Origin: Branchiostoma floridae
Taxonomy: Eukaryota; Chordata; Leptocardii; Amphioxiformes; Branchiostomatidae
Length of the DNA stretch: 64,000 bases
Assembly: GCF_000003815.2 (NCBI RefSeq)
Contig: NC_049981.1
Coordinates: forward strand, 6,941,335-7,005,334
Reading direction: 5' to 3'
A program made the translations under genes and the position numbers. Shown one piece after another: positions 1 through 13,842 of the stretch; the first letter of the stretch is position 1; each line of letters opens with the position of its first letter. A model generated the notes under the pieces. The model was not told where the DNA came from. It was given only the letters and a program-made list of their open reading frames with translations, and ran no database searches.

Positions 1-1060
1 ACGGTGACCGCCCTATGTTCCGAAATCCCTATATTCCGAAATCTCTATGTTCCGAAATCCCTATATTCCGAAATCCCTATGTTCCGAAATCTCTATCGTC
101 TATGGAAGTGTTCCAACACACTAGTGTACCGACTGGCGTTGTACAGCGACCTGGGAGTCGACCAAAGCTACATAAGTCCAAGCTGCGGACACGCGGTCAG
201 CAAAATAGGAAGTTGCGGCCAATATATTATATCATGTTACCTTCTTTAATATTCTCCTTTTTGTGTTATTTGGGATGTCTTGAAATCTGTTAAAACTATA
301 ATAATAATAACAACAGAGGACTAACGTTAGCTCCATTGCAGATTTTAGCCGCAAACTTTTGTTTAGGCAAACCTAAACGCGCACCATCGGCAAACATTTA
401 AATGTATCATTCTTGTAACGCACCTAACCTCGTACCATTTTGATAGCATCATAATTTCAATACAATTCTTGACGAGGAAACGAAAAAATACACTCATGCA
501 TGAAAATGACATACGATATTTGCATGTATACTAAAAATTATTTTCAGATATGTACGCGAGTATCTCGGTCACCCATAAATCAATCAAAAACGAGACTAGG
601 TAAATGGTTTACGTTAAATGTGGTTAGTAAATGAAAAAGTTTCAGCATAAATTTGCGATTGAGTTTGGAGTCTTTGGACTCTGTTTCAGGTGCTAAAAAA
701 AGGTTGAACTTTTATAAGTATTCTAGTTTATTTCTATAAATAACAATAAACTAGAATTCGAATTTCAGGTGTTATCAGCTCAGTGTGACCCATGCGACCG
801 TCGGAATCGGGTCGGCGTTCAGCCGGTTATCATCGGGAAACTGTCTCGCTTCTTGGGTATTGGCTATCGACTTGTAAACGCCATCCATGTTACATGTACA
901 TGATTATAGTTGTGTGTCACAATAGCTGTGTGTCAAAATTTCGGAACATAGGGATTTCGGAACATAGAGATTTCGGAACATAGGGATTTCGGAACATAGA
1001 GATTTCGGAACATAGGGATTTCGGAACATAGGGATTTCGGAACATAGGGCTTGAACCGAT
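1..1060. mobile_element. Foldback element with tandem-repeat inverted termini
   Basis: The left arm (11-90) is five copies of a 16-bp unit, ccctatgttccgaaat and variants. The right arm (938-1049) is seven copies of the same unit in inverse orientation, atttcggaacataggg. The outermost bases also mirror each other: CGGT near position 2 and ACCG near 1057. The roughly 840 bp between the arms holds no recognisable transposase. This is the structure of a non-autonomous foldback transposon. The left boundary may lie outside the window, and no target-site duplication is clear. Confidence 0.7.
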
Positions 1061-1875
1061 AAGGACCCCCAGAGAACGAATGGAATTTTATATGCACACA
1101 ATCACATTGGTCCTAGTGAGGAGATTACAGTTTCTCCTTGGTTCTATTAAAGATTAAGCCAGCCAAAACAACAGGGCAGGAAAGTTTAGAAGCAGCCGTT
1201 ACGGCACTTACAGCACAAAATAAAATGAGAATTTAACTAACTATGGAACGGGCAATTTGTAAACAAGCCGGGGATGACACGCGGGGGTTCCAGCTGAAAG
1301 AGAAGTGATCTATCATACAACAATCTTTACAAAGAGATCACACTACTAATTATTAAATACACAAAACACTAGGAAGGGATAACAGACATTGCTGACAGAC
1401 ATATACGGAACTAAGAACGGTAACTGCTATGTATATACAATCTATGTACTAGAGAGCTACACTTCTCACTTCTTGGTCCGGTAGCGGCTAGCGGCAGCGG
1501 CAACTGAGATTCAAATCTAGTTTCAAACCTAACTGCTGTCACCAGCTGGTCTACTATTGGTCTAGTCAAGTCATGTGACTTCCTAATATAGTCTTGTTAC
1601 CTAAGGACTCCTCCAGATGGTTCCAAGCAAGTTAGTGTCATCCATCATACCTGTTTCACGGAAACACATGGCATTGTGCATTATTTTTGTGAATAAATGC
1701 ATCATGTACTTACCAGTTTCAAAGTTGTACACAGCAGCAAACGCTGTGGCGCGGTGTATGTAGGCTGTTATCTGCAACGACTGCCCCAGTAGGCGCACCG
1801 TTGACATGCCAACGTACTGGTCTGCTCGGCACTTTGCACAGCTTGCATAACCGCTTTACGAGTAAAGTTGCCTCG
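1061..1875. other. No gene recognised
   Basis: AT-rich intergenic-looking DNA. Short open frames here have no domain features and no convincing splice context. Confidence 0.5.
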
Positions 1876-2466
1876 TGATATTGTCCGGATTTGGACCATT
1901 CCCACACAGCAACGCTGGTATTCAATATCATGAGTGACTTTTTGTCATGATATTGTCCGGATATGGACCTATCCCAAACTGCACCGCTGGTGTGGAGTGT
2001 TTTGACTGAACTTTTTCAAGATATTGTCCGGATATGGACCTATCCCAAACTGCACCGCTGGGGTGGAGTGTTTTGACTGAACTTTGTTCAAGATATTGTC
2101 CGGATATGGACCTATCCCAAACTGCACCGCTGGGGTGGAGTGTTTTGACTGAACTTTTTCAAGATATTGTCCGGATATGGACCTATCCCAAACTGCACCG
2201 CTGGGGTGGAGTGTTTTGACTGAACTTTGTTCAAGATATTGTCCGGATATGGACCTATCCCAAACTGCACCGCTGGGGTGGAGTGTTTTGACTGAACTTT
2301 ATTCATGATATTATCCGGATATGGACCTATCCCAAACTGCACCGCTGGGGTGGAGTGTTTTGACTGAACTTTGTTCAAGATATTGTCCGGATATGGACCT
2401 ATCCCAAACTGCACCGCTGGGGTGGAGTGTTTTGACTGAACTTTGTTCAAGATATTGTCCGGATAT
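1876..2466. repeat. Minisatellite, about 72-bp unit, about 8 copies
   Basis: The phrase gatattgtccggatatgg recurs at about 1877, 1949, 2020, 2092, 2163, 2235, 2307, 2379 and 2451, a period of 71-72 bp. The first copy is diverged and the later ones are nearly identical. Because 72 is divisible by three, both strands stay open over parts of the array, which produces repetitive but meaningless peptides. Confidence 0.9.
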
Positions 2467-4730
2467 GCAAAGAAACAATAATACTTGACTCATAATTGTT
2501 ACCATCGCAAAGATTGCTTTCTGTGTCATTTGATTGTAAATGTCGATGTCAGTATATTTGCACATGTATATGGAAGCTTAAGCTTCAATTACCAGAAAAT
2601 TAAAGAGTAAACATACATTGACATCGGGCATACTCGTTGTAGAATAATATACAGAAGCAAAAACGTTAATGACGTGTCTTTGACAAGATAGGAAACCTTT
2701 TTAAGGATACCCAACAAAACAATCTCAGATTCATGTATGACAAGAAAAGTAATTTGTTAACCATTAAGTTGTCCGAAAACTGATCTCTGGAATGTTTCTG
2801 TTTTGGACATCTGTCGTAAATGGAACGGAATATGAATTCGGAAGGAGAGAAAATTTCGGCAAAAAATGCAGTCTTATTTGTTCAGATGCGCAATAAAACA
2901 ATCACCGATTCAGAATTCACGTATAGAATACCTTTATCGGTAACGGTCAGAATATGCTAACTTCGAATCTGTCCTAAAACTAATCCATGGAATATCTGTC
3001 GCGGATATGTCTCGTAAATGGAAAGAAAAGAAAATAGTATGAATTCGAAAACATGAAACGTCCCTGACACGTATTCGGAAGAACGGGAAATTCTATCCGT
3101 CCGGGCATGTGCTGAAACATTTCATGACTCATGATATTCTGAGACATAATGAATTGAAAATGTCATCTGACAATGGCCCAGAAATAATGCACATCATGCT
3201 TCGTGCAAACTCCTAATTTGTCCGGGTATTCCTTATCGAAATATATGGACCTTGGATATGTAAAGAATGTAGAACATATCACGTATTCGGAGGCAAGAAA
3301 CGTCAATGGCGCGTATCTTGAAAAGCAGGAAAGTCTTATTTGTCCGGATACATAACAAGACAATTCCTGACTCATGATATTTCCAGATATGGGAAATATT
3401 GAACATCGTGCCCGGACACAGTCCGAATATCTAGCATGTCCAAAAATATGTCAACTCCGACTTTGTCCGGAAATCACACCCTTTCGCACAGTGTAGGTTC
3501 GTTCCAATTATAGATGGCAAAACACAATCATAACTTTGGTATACAGCATTTCAGCTAGTAAAAGTATGTAAATAGATGTCATTTTTAAGTTCAGCCAAAG
3601 AAGCAATGGAGAGCAATGGCCAGTTGATTCTTTGTCAGATAACCAGAAGATTACGTAAACCTATACTCGTTTGATGCATATGAACGAAAATTAGATGCGA
3701 AAGGACATGCATGCATGGTTTTGACATAACAATATAGCAATATTATTTTATAGACTCAGAAGGACTCTCTTAGGGTTTAGGCTTTCCAAATCAAACAACA
3801 ACATCTTAGACCTCAATCAGTCATAGAGAAATATTTGTCCTTGAAAAAATCATACACTTAGACCATCATCCACCGTCTTTACAACGGACCATAGACGTAT
3901 AAAGTTAGGGCGTCTCTGTGCTACATGATTTGTACTCCCAGCTAGCTCCTGTGATCAGAATACATACAGCTATCTTTGACTAAGAAAAAAAGAAACACAT
4001 AGAACAAACGTATTTTATTTGAAGCTTTGTTGGTATTAATCATATGCAATGCTGACCTTTCTTGAACCACTAAGGTATACACAGATCAAATGTTCAACGG
4101 CCACTGGTGTTTTCCTCAAGATTAACAATGAAGAAGACGACAGTATTTGTGGTCGTTGAAAATTTGTCGTAGATTTGTTTACTCAGCTTCTGTTGGCACT
4201 TTCTGTTTCTAACATTGCTCTAAACTTGTATATCTAGATTTTATATGCTTTTGCATGTGTAAGTACGTATCTAACCTCATACTACACGACATGTGAGGCA
4301 GAGAAAAATTCTCTTCATTTTATGGCACAAAGTGCGTAAGTAAATGGAGATAAAACTTTTCAGGTCGGAATCCTGCTTACGCAACTTACGGTCACATTTC
4401 AGCGAACAATCAGTCGTTAGCATGCACGCTTGATTCATTATTGATGAAAATGAGATGATCTGTTTTGAGACGGGTCGATTTTAATTCGTTTCCACCGCCC
4501 GTGGGCCCTCCGCACTGACGGATTACCGACGGGAAAGGCACCATGGGACATGCACGGGTCGCGATTGGCCGTAAAGAGGCGTAAATCTGTCGTAAATATG
4601 TTCCAACTGACTGGTGCAGGTGAAGATGGTAATTGATGGGCCCAGGTGACCATACATCATGTCAATGCCAGTTTGTATTAATACCTGATATAACCTGAAT
4701 ATGCAACTTCGAGAAACTGGCTGACGTAAA
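2467..4730. other. No gene recognised; degenerate tgtccgg-containing repeats
   Basis: Between about 2760 and 3480 the motif ttgtccgg(a) recurs irregularly (about 3215, 3350, 3465), probably decayed relatives of the neighbouring minisatellite. The rest shows no coding or RNA signal that I can support. Confidence 0.4.
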
Positions 4731-4964
4731 GGTGGTATCTCACTGCATGCACTTGAGGCACCGGTGCGGCACTGCGGGGTTCGTTCACTGTGGCACCGTT
4801 GTGTTATTTTCACCGAATTTTTTATAATCTAGATCTTGTGTAATACGTAAAAGTACGACTTCGAAGACAACAACAAAAAAAAACGTTCGTTCTTAATCTT
4901 TGAATGTGTAATCTTTCGAACCCTGCAATGCCGCACCGGTGCCCCATGTGCAGTGAGATACCAC
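4731..4964. mobile_element. MITE, GGTGGTATCTCACTGC family, copy 1
   Basis: The left end reads ggtggtatctcactgcatgc and the right end is its inverse, cagtgagataccac. The inverted repeats run about 50 bp and both contain the palindrome GCACCGGTGC. The length is 234 bp with no coding capacity. A second copy lies at 59181-59410. Confidence 0.85.
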
Positions 4965-7580
4965 ATTTACTGTTAACACAGGGGTGGAAAACACAAAGGA
5001 AAACGAAAAGCAAACAAGCTGCTACGGTTTTAAAAAATCATGGCTTTATAAACGATTTAAACGCATTGGTCCATTGTGGTAGCTCGTGCACATTATGACT
5101 TGCATTGGTGTCTTGTCTTTCGGCTCTTTTCGTCTTGCCGACTCTTAGTAGACAGTCTGTGGCATTCCTTGTGTCTTATATCAATTACGGCTTGCTGTGC
5201 GTTAAAACGTAATGATGAAATACCTTGGTTGTCTGAAACAAATGGCGTACTGAAACAGCTAAGCACAGATTCAAGTTACTACCAAAAGCAAGAAAGGTAT
5301 ATTGGTTTCAAAAGCCAGCGTGAGATATAGCCGGCACCAAATGTCCATTGCCAGAATAGAAAATGCATGAGATGGATTCCTTCAAGTCTAAGCACCGATA
5401 ACATCAAAGTCACTGGCTATCTTCCAGATCTGTACTGTATGTGCGTGGAATAATTCATTCCTGTATCGACACGGTGTACTCCACACCAAAACTGCGGTAC
5501 AAAACGCACGTTACATCTTCTGCCAATGCCAATGTCATGTGAAATGCAAAGTATATATGCCTTGTTATCATGAAATACAGCAAACACATACATCACACTA
5601 CAGACATGTGTGATGAACATAATATATCTGCATCCTTGGTTGATGTTTACCAAAGTTTCGATATACCTAAAATTGAAAACTATGCATAGATTATACAGTC
5701 TAGTTCACAAATACAGATAATGTATTAAACAATTCCTTACATTGCATTTTTGGCTTCAGATATCATTATTCAATACACACGTTAACGACAATGATAGAAA
5801 GAGACATTGGACTGTAAGGGACTACTTTAGAATCTGCCAAGAAAAACAGATCATACTGGAAAGACTATGTATTGTACCTCACCGGTGTAACCGGATGTAC
5901 GATGTATGTAATGTATGTAATACACATTTTTTACTGATACGATTTTCTTTGAAAGATAGACAATAGAGCTATAAAATGTTGAATTTCCTTAACAATCTGC
6001 TGAAGTGTGATCTTCTGATCCATTGATAACACTGAAAATAAAAAGGCCAACGCAATTTCTTCAGCTCAAAGCAAAGTTCAAGTACACAGCGCGAGTCAAA
6101 GATGAACAGACCAACACATGTACTAGAGTTATCCCCCACCCCTTGTCCTGTGATTATCAGCACTACGCTTTTGATACCTTAATGGCAACGGTTGTCACTT
6201 ACTTCTCCTGAAATAGAAGAGAGTCTGTTTAAATGGATCTCCATATACGAGTTTGGAATCGAGCCAGACCTTTTGTCATTTGTAGCCTAAATGGCACGAA
6301 ATTGGCGTAATGCCATATAGGGGCACTGCGAAAGGCCATCCGACACCGGATAGACAGTCTTTTACTATGTTACAAGAGTTACTTATATTTATATCTGTAT
6401 CTGCATTACTTAATCAGCAGAATTGGTATTCTGTGCATCAAGCCATCTTTTGAGGAATACAGTGGTCGTATCAGTTGGACGATACGCCATATCTAACTCC
6501 ATGCATTGTTTTAACGCTATCGAGCGGGCCTACATATCCCTACTTTGCTCGGTTACAGGGCGTTCTACGCTAAGCTTGTTCAAGGATAAAACTGATTGCG
6601 TACTTGCATATATCATCCCCTTTTTATCATTCTTATCTTATCTTTATAGATCAGAAGATTTATCAGTTCATTTCCTTTGGACATGGAGAAACTCAGATAA
6701 CCTGGACCACAATAGAAGTGGCCCCATCGTCACTTGCACAGAAATCGATTTCAACATACAAAGGAAAGAAAGATATACGATTAACCCAGATGGTTGGAAC
6801 TGATCTTGCTCAGTGTCAAAAACATTTGTGAAAGATTATAAGGAAGATCGGCAAATATCATATTCCATAAAGGTATAGGCTTGCAAACATGAAATTATAT
6901 CTTAGTTATCCGTTACATGCATTGACACCAATGGCAATGGCATCGGCTTAGATTGTACAAACTGTCAACCATATGTTAAGAGGCCCTGAAAAAACGTTTA
7001 TAGTCATCCTAATATACTGTTAATGCTACCGATTCCATTGATCTTAGTGACAATTAAGGGGTGCAGGGTATTAACCTAAGCTTTATAGACGAGCACAAAA
7101 TATACTCTTGGAAGAACTACCCATACCATTATCTTCCCAAGCCTATCATTTAGGAAACGATCTGGGTTTTACAAGAATTGGTCTACATAATTTTGCATGC
7201 TGGCCGGGTCTTAGACTGTAGAAAATCTCAAAAGGTTTCTGTTGAAGTATTTCGTCTAAGAATCTATTCTTATCATAACTATGAATACGCTAGAAGCTAT
7301 GATTACATTCTCCAAGTACATTTTCAACAACAACATTTTCATAATGATCAAAACTGTGATGTTGTATCTTGAAGTGCTCTTATACCAAGAGAGTAAGAGG
7401 TTCTGAAAACGCTGGTGAGTGGCACGCCAACCATTGGAGGTTAAGACATTTATAGTTCTTTTTTGCCGTGTAGAATAGGAATGGTCTTTGATATAGTGTT
7501 CTCAGAGAGTTTTCTTAGCGCCTAGTTCAATTAATGCATTTAGAAAGTTAAAGCAAGTTACACGGAAATGGCCAACCATA
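4965..7580. other. No gene recognised
   Basis: AT-rich sequence with scattered short open frames. None has a domain pattern, a signal peptide or a plausible exon chain. Confidence 0.45.
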
Positions 7581-7743
7581 TAATTTCCAAGCAGATCCTA
7601 CGGTACCATGAGATGATATTAAAGCTAGCCAACGAGTATAGCCGTTCAAAGATAGTCAGACGGACACACTCCTAGGCCGGCTTCACTCCTCTGCCAGCTT
7701 GGGATACTGTAATATGCTACCGTAAGATCTGCTTGGAGATTAC
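7581..7743. mobile_element. MITE, CCAAGCAGATC family, copy 1
   Basis: Terminal inverted repeats taatttccaagcagatcc and gatctgcttggagatta enclose a 163-bp element. The interior contains cctaggccggcttcactcct, which recurs in the copy at 25572-25701. Confidence 0.8.
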
Positions 7744-7959
7744 ATCCACAGTCTTCTCAAAGAAAAGGCAAAAGTAGCAAGATTTTCAAATCTGTACTTA
7801 CCAAACACAAGTCGTCACCTTCCACGAAAATTAGCCATCTGCAACCTCCACTCACTCCTCTGTTTATGAACACCCCTAAAGAATTCCTTCCAATGCAGCC
7901 AGCTGCCACAGGTGATCACTCAAGTCTTGTGACAACCAAGACCATCAAACCTGCGTCTG

Positions 7960-8590
7960 CTCCCGACATAACTCCAGGAAATACGACGACTGCACTATGG
8001 CATAACGGTTTCTGCTGATGGCCCAACCAATAGAATCTGGTGAATGGCACCGATAACTGGTAAAGGTACTGACTTGTGGAAGATCTTGCTGTGATTAACA
8101 ACGATAACTCCAGAAACTACGAGGACTGCACCATGGTATAACTGTCTCTGCTGCCTGCCCAACCAATAGAATCTGGTGAATGGCACCGAACTGGCTATGG
8201 GTACCAACTTGTGCAAGATCCTGCGGCGATGCACAACGAATTAATGAATGATAACTCCAGAAACTATGAGGACTCCACTATGGCATGATGCATGGTTGTA
8301 GCGGCCTACCTACTCCACGATACAATCCGACGAATGGCACTGGTACCAATCTCTGTTGTAGGAACCAACCATTCTCTTAGCTTGCTTTCATTGGCAGTGG
8401 ACTAATACTAACTCCAATAAAATGCAAAAGTGCACTTTGTCTTTGGCATAATAGAATCTGGTAAATTGCACCAATGCCGGCTATTGGAAAGAACTATTTC
8501 TGTAGCCTAAACAGCTATAGGATCCGGTGACTGGTAGCAATTCGAGGTATTGGATCCCACTTGTGCAGCACCTGACTGTGATTGCCTGAA
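7960..8590. repeat. Degenerate tandem repeat, about 135-150 bp unit
   Basis: About four diverged units carry the shared phrases aactccagaaacta, caatagaatctggtgaatgg and cttgtgcaagatc. Units begin near 7969, 8105, 8250 and 8405. Confidence 0.7.
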
Positions 8591-10130
8591 ATAACACCAA
8601 TTCGTTAAATCGATAACACCTTTTGGGTGTTCATTTGGTGTCGTATATAGCGATAGCCACTCCGTTAAACATTGCATTAGGACATTCCGTGGGCGTAAAT
8701 GGTCATTTATGCACTGCAATGTTGATAGCCATGGCTGGTCATGGTATATGCCTGTCAGAGTTTAACAATACGTATATATATATCTACTTTACCATTATAG
8801 ACAGACCACACTGTTCATATCGTAGATCTATTGATTTCTTCGTGACACTTTGCCAAAAGGTGGAAGACACACTGGAGATAGAATTACATTTCATTTCATT
8901 TGGCGCATTGTTGAATGTCAATAAGAATATCAGGGGCAAGTCTATGTGGCGTGGGTGGTAGAATTTTCGTGCAAGAATTGCAGCACAAAAGTCCAAACGA
9001 ATGCTGAAGTGAAATACTAAAAGTAAGGTATGGGCCCTTTACGCAATTAGACTTAAGGCCTATAATAACAGCGAACAGTACAATGTACTTGATTTATGGG
9101 TTATGCACAAATATAGATGGAAATGTTTTATTGCAAATGCATGCCCATGGGGCTAATTGCAAGTAACAAAATCAAATACATGGAGTGATTGAAAACGGGT
9201 AAATAATCTAAATTCTAACTTACAAAGATTAACTGATTGTATGCACAGACAGAATATCGAGTACGATTCTAAAACCTACATTACTATTGCGGGGTTTGGC
9301 TTCTTTATTTAAAACAGTTGAAAATCAAATGTCCCACATTTTCTATGACTATGACAGATTGATTCGATAATCTTATTAGAAGGTATGTCTTTTATGTGCT
9401 TGTTAAAAATGAAAATGTCGGTGTGACACTCTTTCAAACTGTGTGACCTTAAAATGTTAACAGTCGTTGTAGATGTGGAAATATTCAACAAATCAAATCT
9501 GCCCCTATTCAATGACATGTCTTGATGATTAAGATATAAAGTTGAATTACTGTGATTATTCAGATCAAAATGTTTTTTGAAGGTGACATTATGGCCTTGG
9601 AGCCTTTGATAACAACCAAGGATTCGATTGGATGATTTTGGACCTTTGTGTTCGCTGAGGAATTACGTCTTTGACATGTGATTTTTACGGTTTATTGGAA
9701 TCGATTGAGTGGTCGTGATTGCGGTAATTTGGTTATTTGGGATAAATAATTTAGTGGCTCGTTTTCGAAGACCTTACTACATGACCTTGCTGACAAATTA
9801 ATCACCGTTCTTTCTGGGGCTTGCTTGTAATCATGTTAGGTGGGTTTTTTTATCACCTTCGTCAACAGGGTAATGTTTTCTGTTTTTGTTTCAGGTAATG
9901 TGGTTTTGTGGTTCAACAGCTTAAAAGATATGGGTTGACTGTTACTTTTGAAATTGTTTTATGGTTAGGCATTGACATACTTGAGATATTGTTCAATTTT
10001 GTCCCCCCGGGGACTTTTTTTATACAGCAACGGAGCTTTCGATTTTGTTTTCATGTGTCCTACAAATTTGTAGATAATAGAAATGTTTGTACTCCTCGAT
10101 TGTGCATCTCAATTTTGGACTTTGCATGAC
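8591..10130. other. No gene recognised
   Basis: No supported gene. The phrase cttgctgacaaatt followed by atcac occurs at about 9787 and again near 10513, so this stretch is related to the dispersed repeat that follows. Confidence 0.4.
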
Positions 10131-10189
10131 ACATGTTTTGGGCAGTAGATAGATCTGACATGTACCTGAGCAGAATTGGCATAATTATT

Positions 10190-10690
10190 GGGGGCAGCAC
10201 CAATTTTATTACCTCCGTGAAAAAAAGAGGTGTTGCTTTTGGTGTGTCTCTTCCTGTCCGTCTGTCTTTCTCTCTGCCTGTCTGTCTATCTATCTGTCTG
10301 TCTGTTTGTTTGTGTTACCAGATATTTGTGATAAGCATAACTTTAGAGCCTCTGGATAAATTTTTGATAATATTTGGTATGTCCATAGCGGTTGTAAATA
10401 CGACGGTCAAGGTCGATTCATGGCCCTAATCATGTATGAGGATTTCCGCTTGTCGTATTCTTGTCCTAAAGTCTTGTTTTGCGAAGCTTTCTTTAGGACG
10501 TCAACCTTAAGCTTGCTGACAAATTTATCACTGTCCCCGCTGCCAGCGGATCGTAATTACGTTGTGGCAGCAGTGGCGACAATAAAACCTGTACATGACA
10601 ACTTTTGGCACTTCGCCAAACGTTTCAGACAGGCGCCTGCTTTATGGGGAAAGCCGTGTCCTGAACGCAAATATGGTTTTGAGCGATGAT
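10190..10690. repeat. Dispersed repeat with pyrimidine (TCTG)n tract
   Basis: It starts with a ttacctccgtg phrase and runs into (tctg/tgtc)n at 10250-10310. It resembles the ttacctccatgaaatgtc repeats at 18478 and 53652. No protein is supported. Confidence 0.4.
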
Positions 10691-10699
10691 CACCGGAAA

Positions 10700-12100
10700 T
10701 AGCGCACCGGTGTGTTTGGCATTAAGGAAGTTAACCACTGTCAATGGTGTTACTGAAGGATCGATTTGTACGTGCGGGAAGAACCGATGTTCGATATAAA
10801 GAATGGGACCAATCCATTTCACATCATTATCATGCCAAAATATTCATTCATATCACACTCTAGGTAGGGAGACGTAACCTTCGAGTAGATGTGTGGAGGA
10901 AATATTATGTTACAATGACGATTTTGTGATATTCTGCTAAGTCACTTTGTTCCATGTTTCAGATGTTTATCCTTTTTGATAACCTGTTTGCTTGTTATGT
11001 TGCGGAAACAATGACAGAAGTGTATGTTTGGTGAAACCATAATCTGCCTTACGTTTGTGAAGATTAGACATCTATCGTTAACATTGAAGAAGAATCACTC
11101 TTTACTTCTGGATACTTTAAAAAATTTTACTAGACGTCTCGAAAGGCATTCAACTTCCTCCCTCAGTGAAATGAAAATGAAGTTGTACAATTTCTCGGAA
11201 CAAGGAATAATTCTAATGTTCTAAATAAACAAACCTTTTAATCTGCCTTGTTTATTGTAAAAGTTTCTTAAACCCAGGCACAGCAAAGCTTGTTACTGGT
11301 AATTGAGCTCGAACCCGCACTCTCGTCTGAAATTGCAATAAACGCTGTCTAAATCATGGTATAAAGGTACCTCAAATAGCTTTACTTAATAACATAACCG
11401 CTACTCTGCTGGAAAATAACACGATTAAAGCACATACATTAGAATCAGTAGTTGCAAATTTACTCTCCAAAGTGGATTTTTGATCTAAGAATACACCACC
11501 AGAGTGGGCAGAAAATCTATTAAGTCAATTCTCTTATCATTGGATCAAAAGTTTCACCTTCATTCAAACTAAACTTCTCTGTTTCTGCTCTAGTTAGGCA
11601 AGTAAATACCAGTGTGATTACAAAGTGATGTAATGTTACTTACACAAGAATTACCAGAGGCAGAGAATTATATCTATTTTAAGCACTACGTATGGTTATC
11701 TGAAATGCGTTTGCAAATGGGATGTGCAATTCAACATCTTTTGGCGTATACAACCTACATACAGTGTCCCCCTTTTAAGTTTTTAGGACAAAGGAAAATG
11801 TTTTTTGGCTACTACAAGAGACCAAAGTACATTGAAAGTACGGTTAAACCTGTCTATGGCGGTAACCTTATCCTAGCCTGATTTAATCGCGCTTCTCAGG
11901 CCTGTCCTACATGTACATTGCCGCGCCGCGGGGAGGAGGCTACAAGCTCCGGATAGCGGAGTTTGCGTTACACAGACTAACCTTATCCAAGGAAAGTAAT
12001 GAAATGGTCACAGTACATGGATTAGTAATTAATGTTTGTGTCTATAGGGAAATGTCTAAGGAACCACCAAAAAGTGTCGCAGGTTTGGCTGTATCTCAAT
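10700..12100. other. No gene recognised
   Basis: No exon, RNA gene or clear repeat boundary that I can support. Confidence 0.4.
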
Positions 12101-12390
12101 GAACAGGTGGGCTTTATGTAAAGGTGTTCACTAGCAGAGGTTTGACTTTATATCAATTGAAAAGGTGATCCTTATGTAGAGATGGTCACTGGTACAGATT
12201 TCACTGTATATCAATGAACAGGTGGTCCTTTATGTGCATCGGTCACTTGTGCAGGTTTTATTGTGTACCAATGGCCACTGGTGGTTCTTATGTAGAGGTG
12301 ATCATTAGTACAGGTCAATGGTCAGGTTTTCCTTAATATACAGAGGTGTTCATTTGTGCAGGGTCTCTTCCTAATTCAATGAATGTGTAT
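12100..12390 (+). repeat. Degenerate minisatellite, about 65-70 bp unit
   Basis: Successive units share the phrases caggtgg-tccttatgtagagg, ggtcact-gtacagg and tatatcaatgaa. An inverted relative lies at about 16118-16215 in an intron of the LRR gene (cctgtactcgtgaccacctc). Confidence 0.65.
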
Positions 12391-13100
12391 TGTATCAAAC
12401 TCCTTACCTGTACGTGAATTTATGTTTGGTAACTATTCTTTGATCAATGCATGTTATATACCACGAGGATTCGTTCTTATGTCATTTTCTCTCGTAACAC
12501 AGTTTGCTTGCAACAAGTTTTACTGCAGCAATGAATGAGCTAATTCTACATTAAATCTCCTTGACTGTGGTCCGAATACTTTCCAATCAGGACTTCAATG
12601 TCACGCACATATGGTTTCTCTGTATGTTATTGTCTGCACTCTATGCATACTTATGAATCGTATGACGTATGAATCTACCACCTGCAGTACGCTTGACCTG
12701 CTTCTGGCACGCAACAAAACAAAGAAGGCGTCAGTCGAGACCAGGTGTGGCAGACTTTCCAGAGTGAGTTTTCTTTCCCTCAGTAAGTTTTCAACCATTG
12801 ACTATTATATTCAAATTTATTTCAATTATATAGTTAATTTTACGTGTTCTTTACTTGACAACTTATTTGTTTTAATATCTAGAACCGTTCCGTTTGACGA
12901 TTGGTGGTTGGCAGATTGTGTTCTGCTGCCCTCGGCATAAGCGTAGCCCCACTCAACCCGGAAGTCGGCACAACGACAACAAAACGACTCAACACACAAG
13001 TCGTTCAATCCACGTTATACTACACTTAAGGTACGTTATAAGATGTACAGATGTGAAATACGTTTGGATAGTTGCTGAGTGGTCATTCTACAAGTTTGTA
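12391..13100. other. No gene recognised
   Basis: Open frames overlap on both strands between 12600 and 13000. None shows a domain or a consistent exon structure. Confidence 0.35.
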
Positions 13101-13104
13101 CATC

Positions 13105-13250
13105 GTAAAATTATCGTGGGGTTGCGTGGGGTAACGACAGAGTGCTAGGCTCAGGACCAAATGAACACGGGTTCAAATCCTTTTATATCACCTACCTTGT
13201 GCCCTTAGAAAGACTCTTATATTACTCATATATATTTTCCTTTTCTGTCA
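13105..13250 (+). mobile_element. Degenerate tRNA-derived SINE fragment
   Basis: It contains a tRNA-like head with a B-box match (gggttcaaatcc) after gtaacgacagagtgctaggctc. This is followed by cttgtgcccttagaaagactct, which matches the body of the better-preserved SINE at 32915-33400 (cttgtgcccttgggaaaggc). Confidence 0.6.
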
Positions 13251-13842
13251 CAAGGTACAACTACAGTCCAAAGAATCTATGCGTTCCCGTCCAGCGACGA
13301 GTATGACTCTAATGCTACAAAATTAGCCACGTAACGTTTGAGATTGTGTTCTCGCCGCAAATGCGCCACCTTCATGTAGCGGCGGGAAGCAGAACTCCAG
13401 TTAGAAGCTCTAATGAATTCGAAGGTGTCTGAGAGACATAGACACGTAAGCAAAGTTAGCAGATACTGGTTGTGTAAAATGAATTCTGGTTTATACTAAT
13501 CTAATGACATTCATTTTGGGAAGCCTATCACAATACTGACAGGCCCGTTGGCGATGTTGACGTCAATGGCACACGTTAGAAACCACACCCAGTGATGACG
13601 TTGTTCTATTTTTAACAAAGGAAGAATGCAAGAAACAAAGGTCTTCAAACTTCGATGTCGTAAGCAACAAGCGTGAAATCACTTGCTTCCAAAATTACAC
13701 AGGAGACAAACTCATATAAGGAGACAAGGAAAAACAAATTACGTTTGTATATACTATACAACAGTCTTAATCCTCCAGAAGGTGGTGGATCTGGTAGCAC
13801 TAGTACTGATATTGTCTACGTCACAAGGCGGTGGGAAGGAGG

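Noticed and set aside
2034-2565. Repetitive open frames on both strands
   Set aside because: They follow the 72-bp minisatellite, whose period is a multiple of three; there is no start context, domain or splice evidence.
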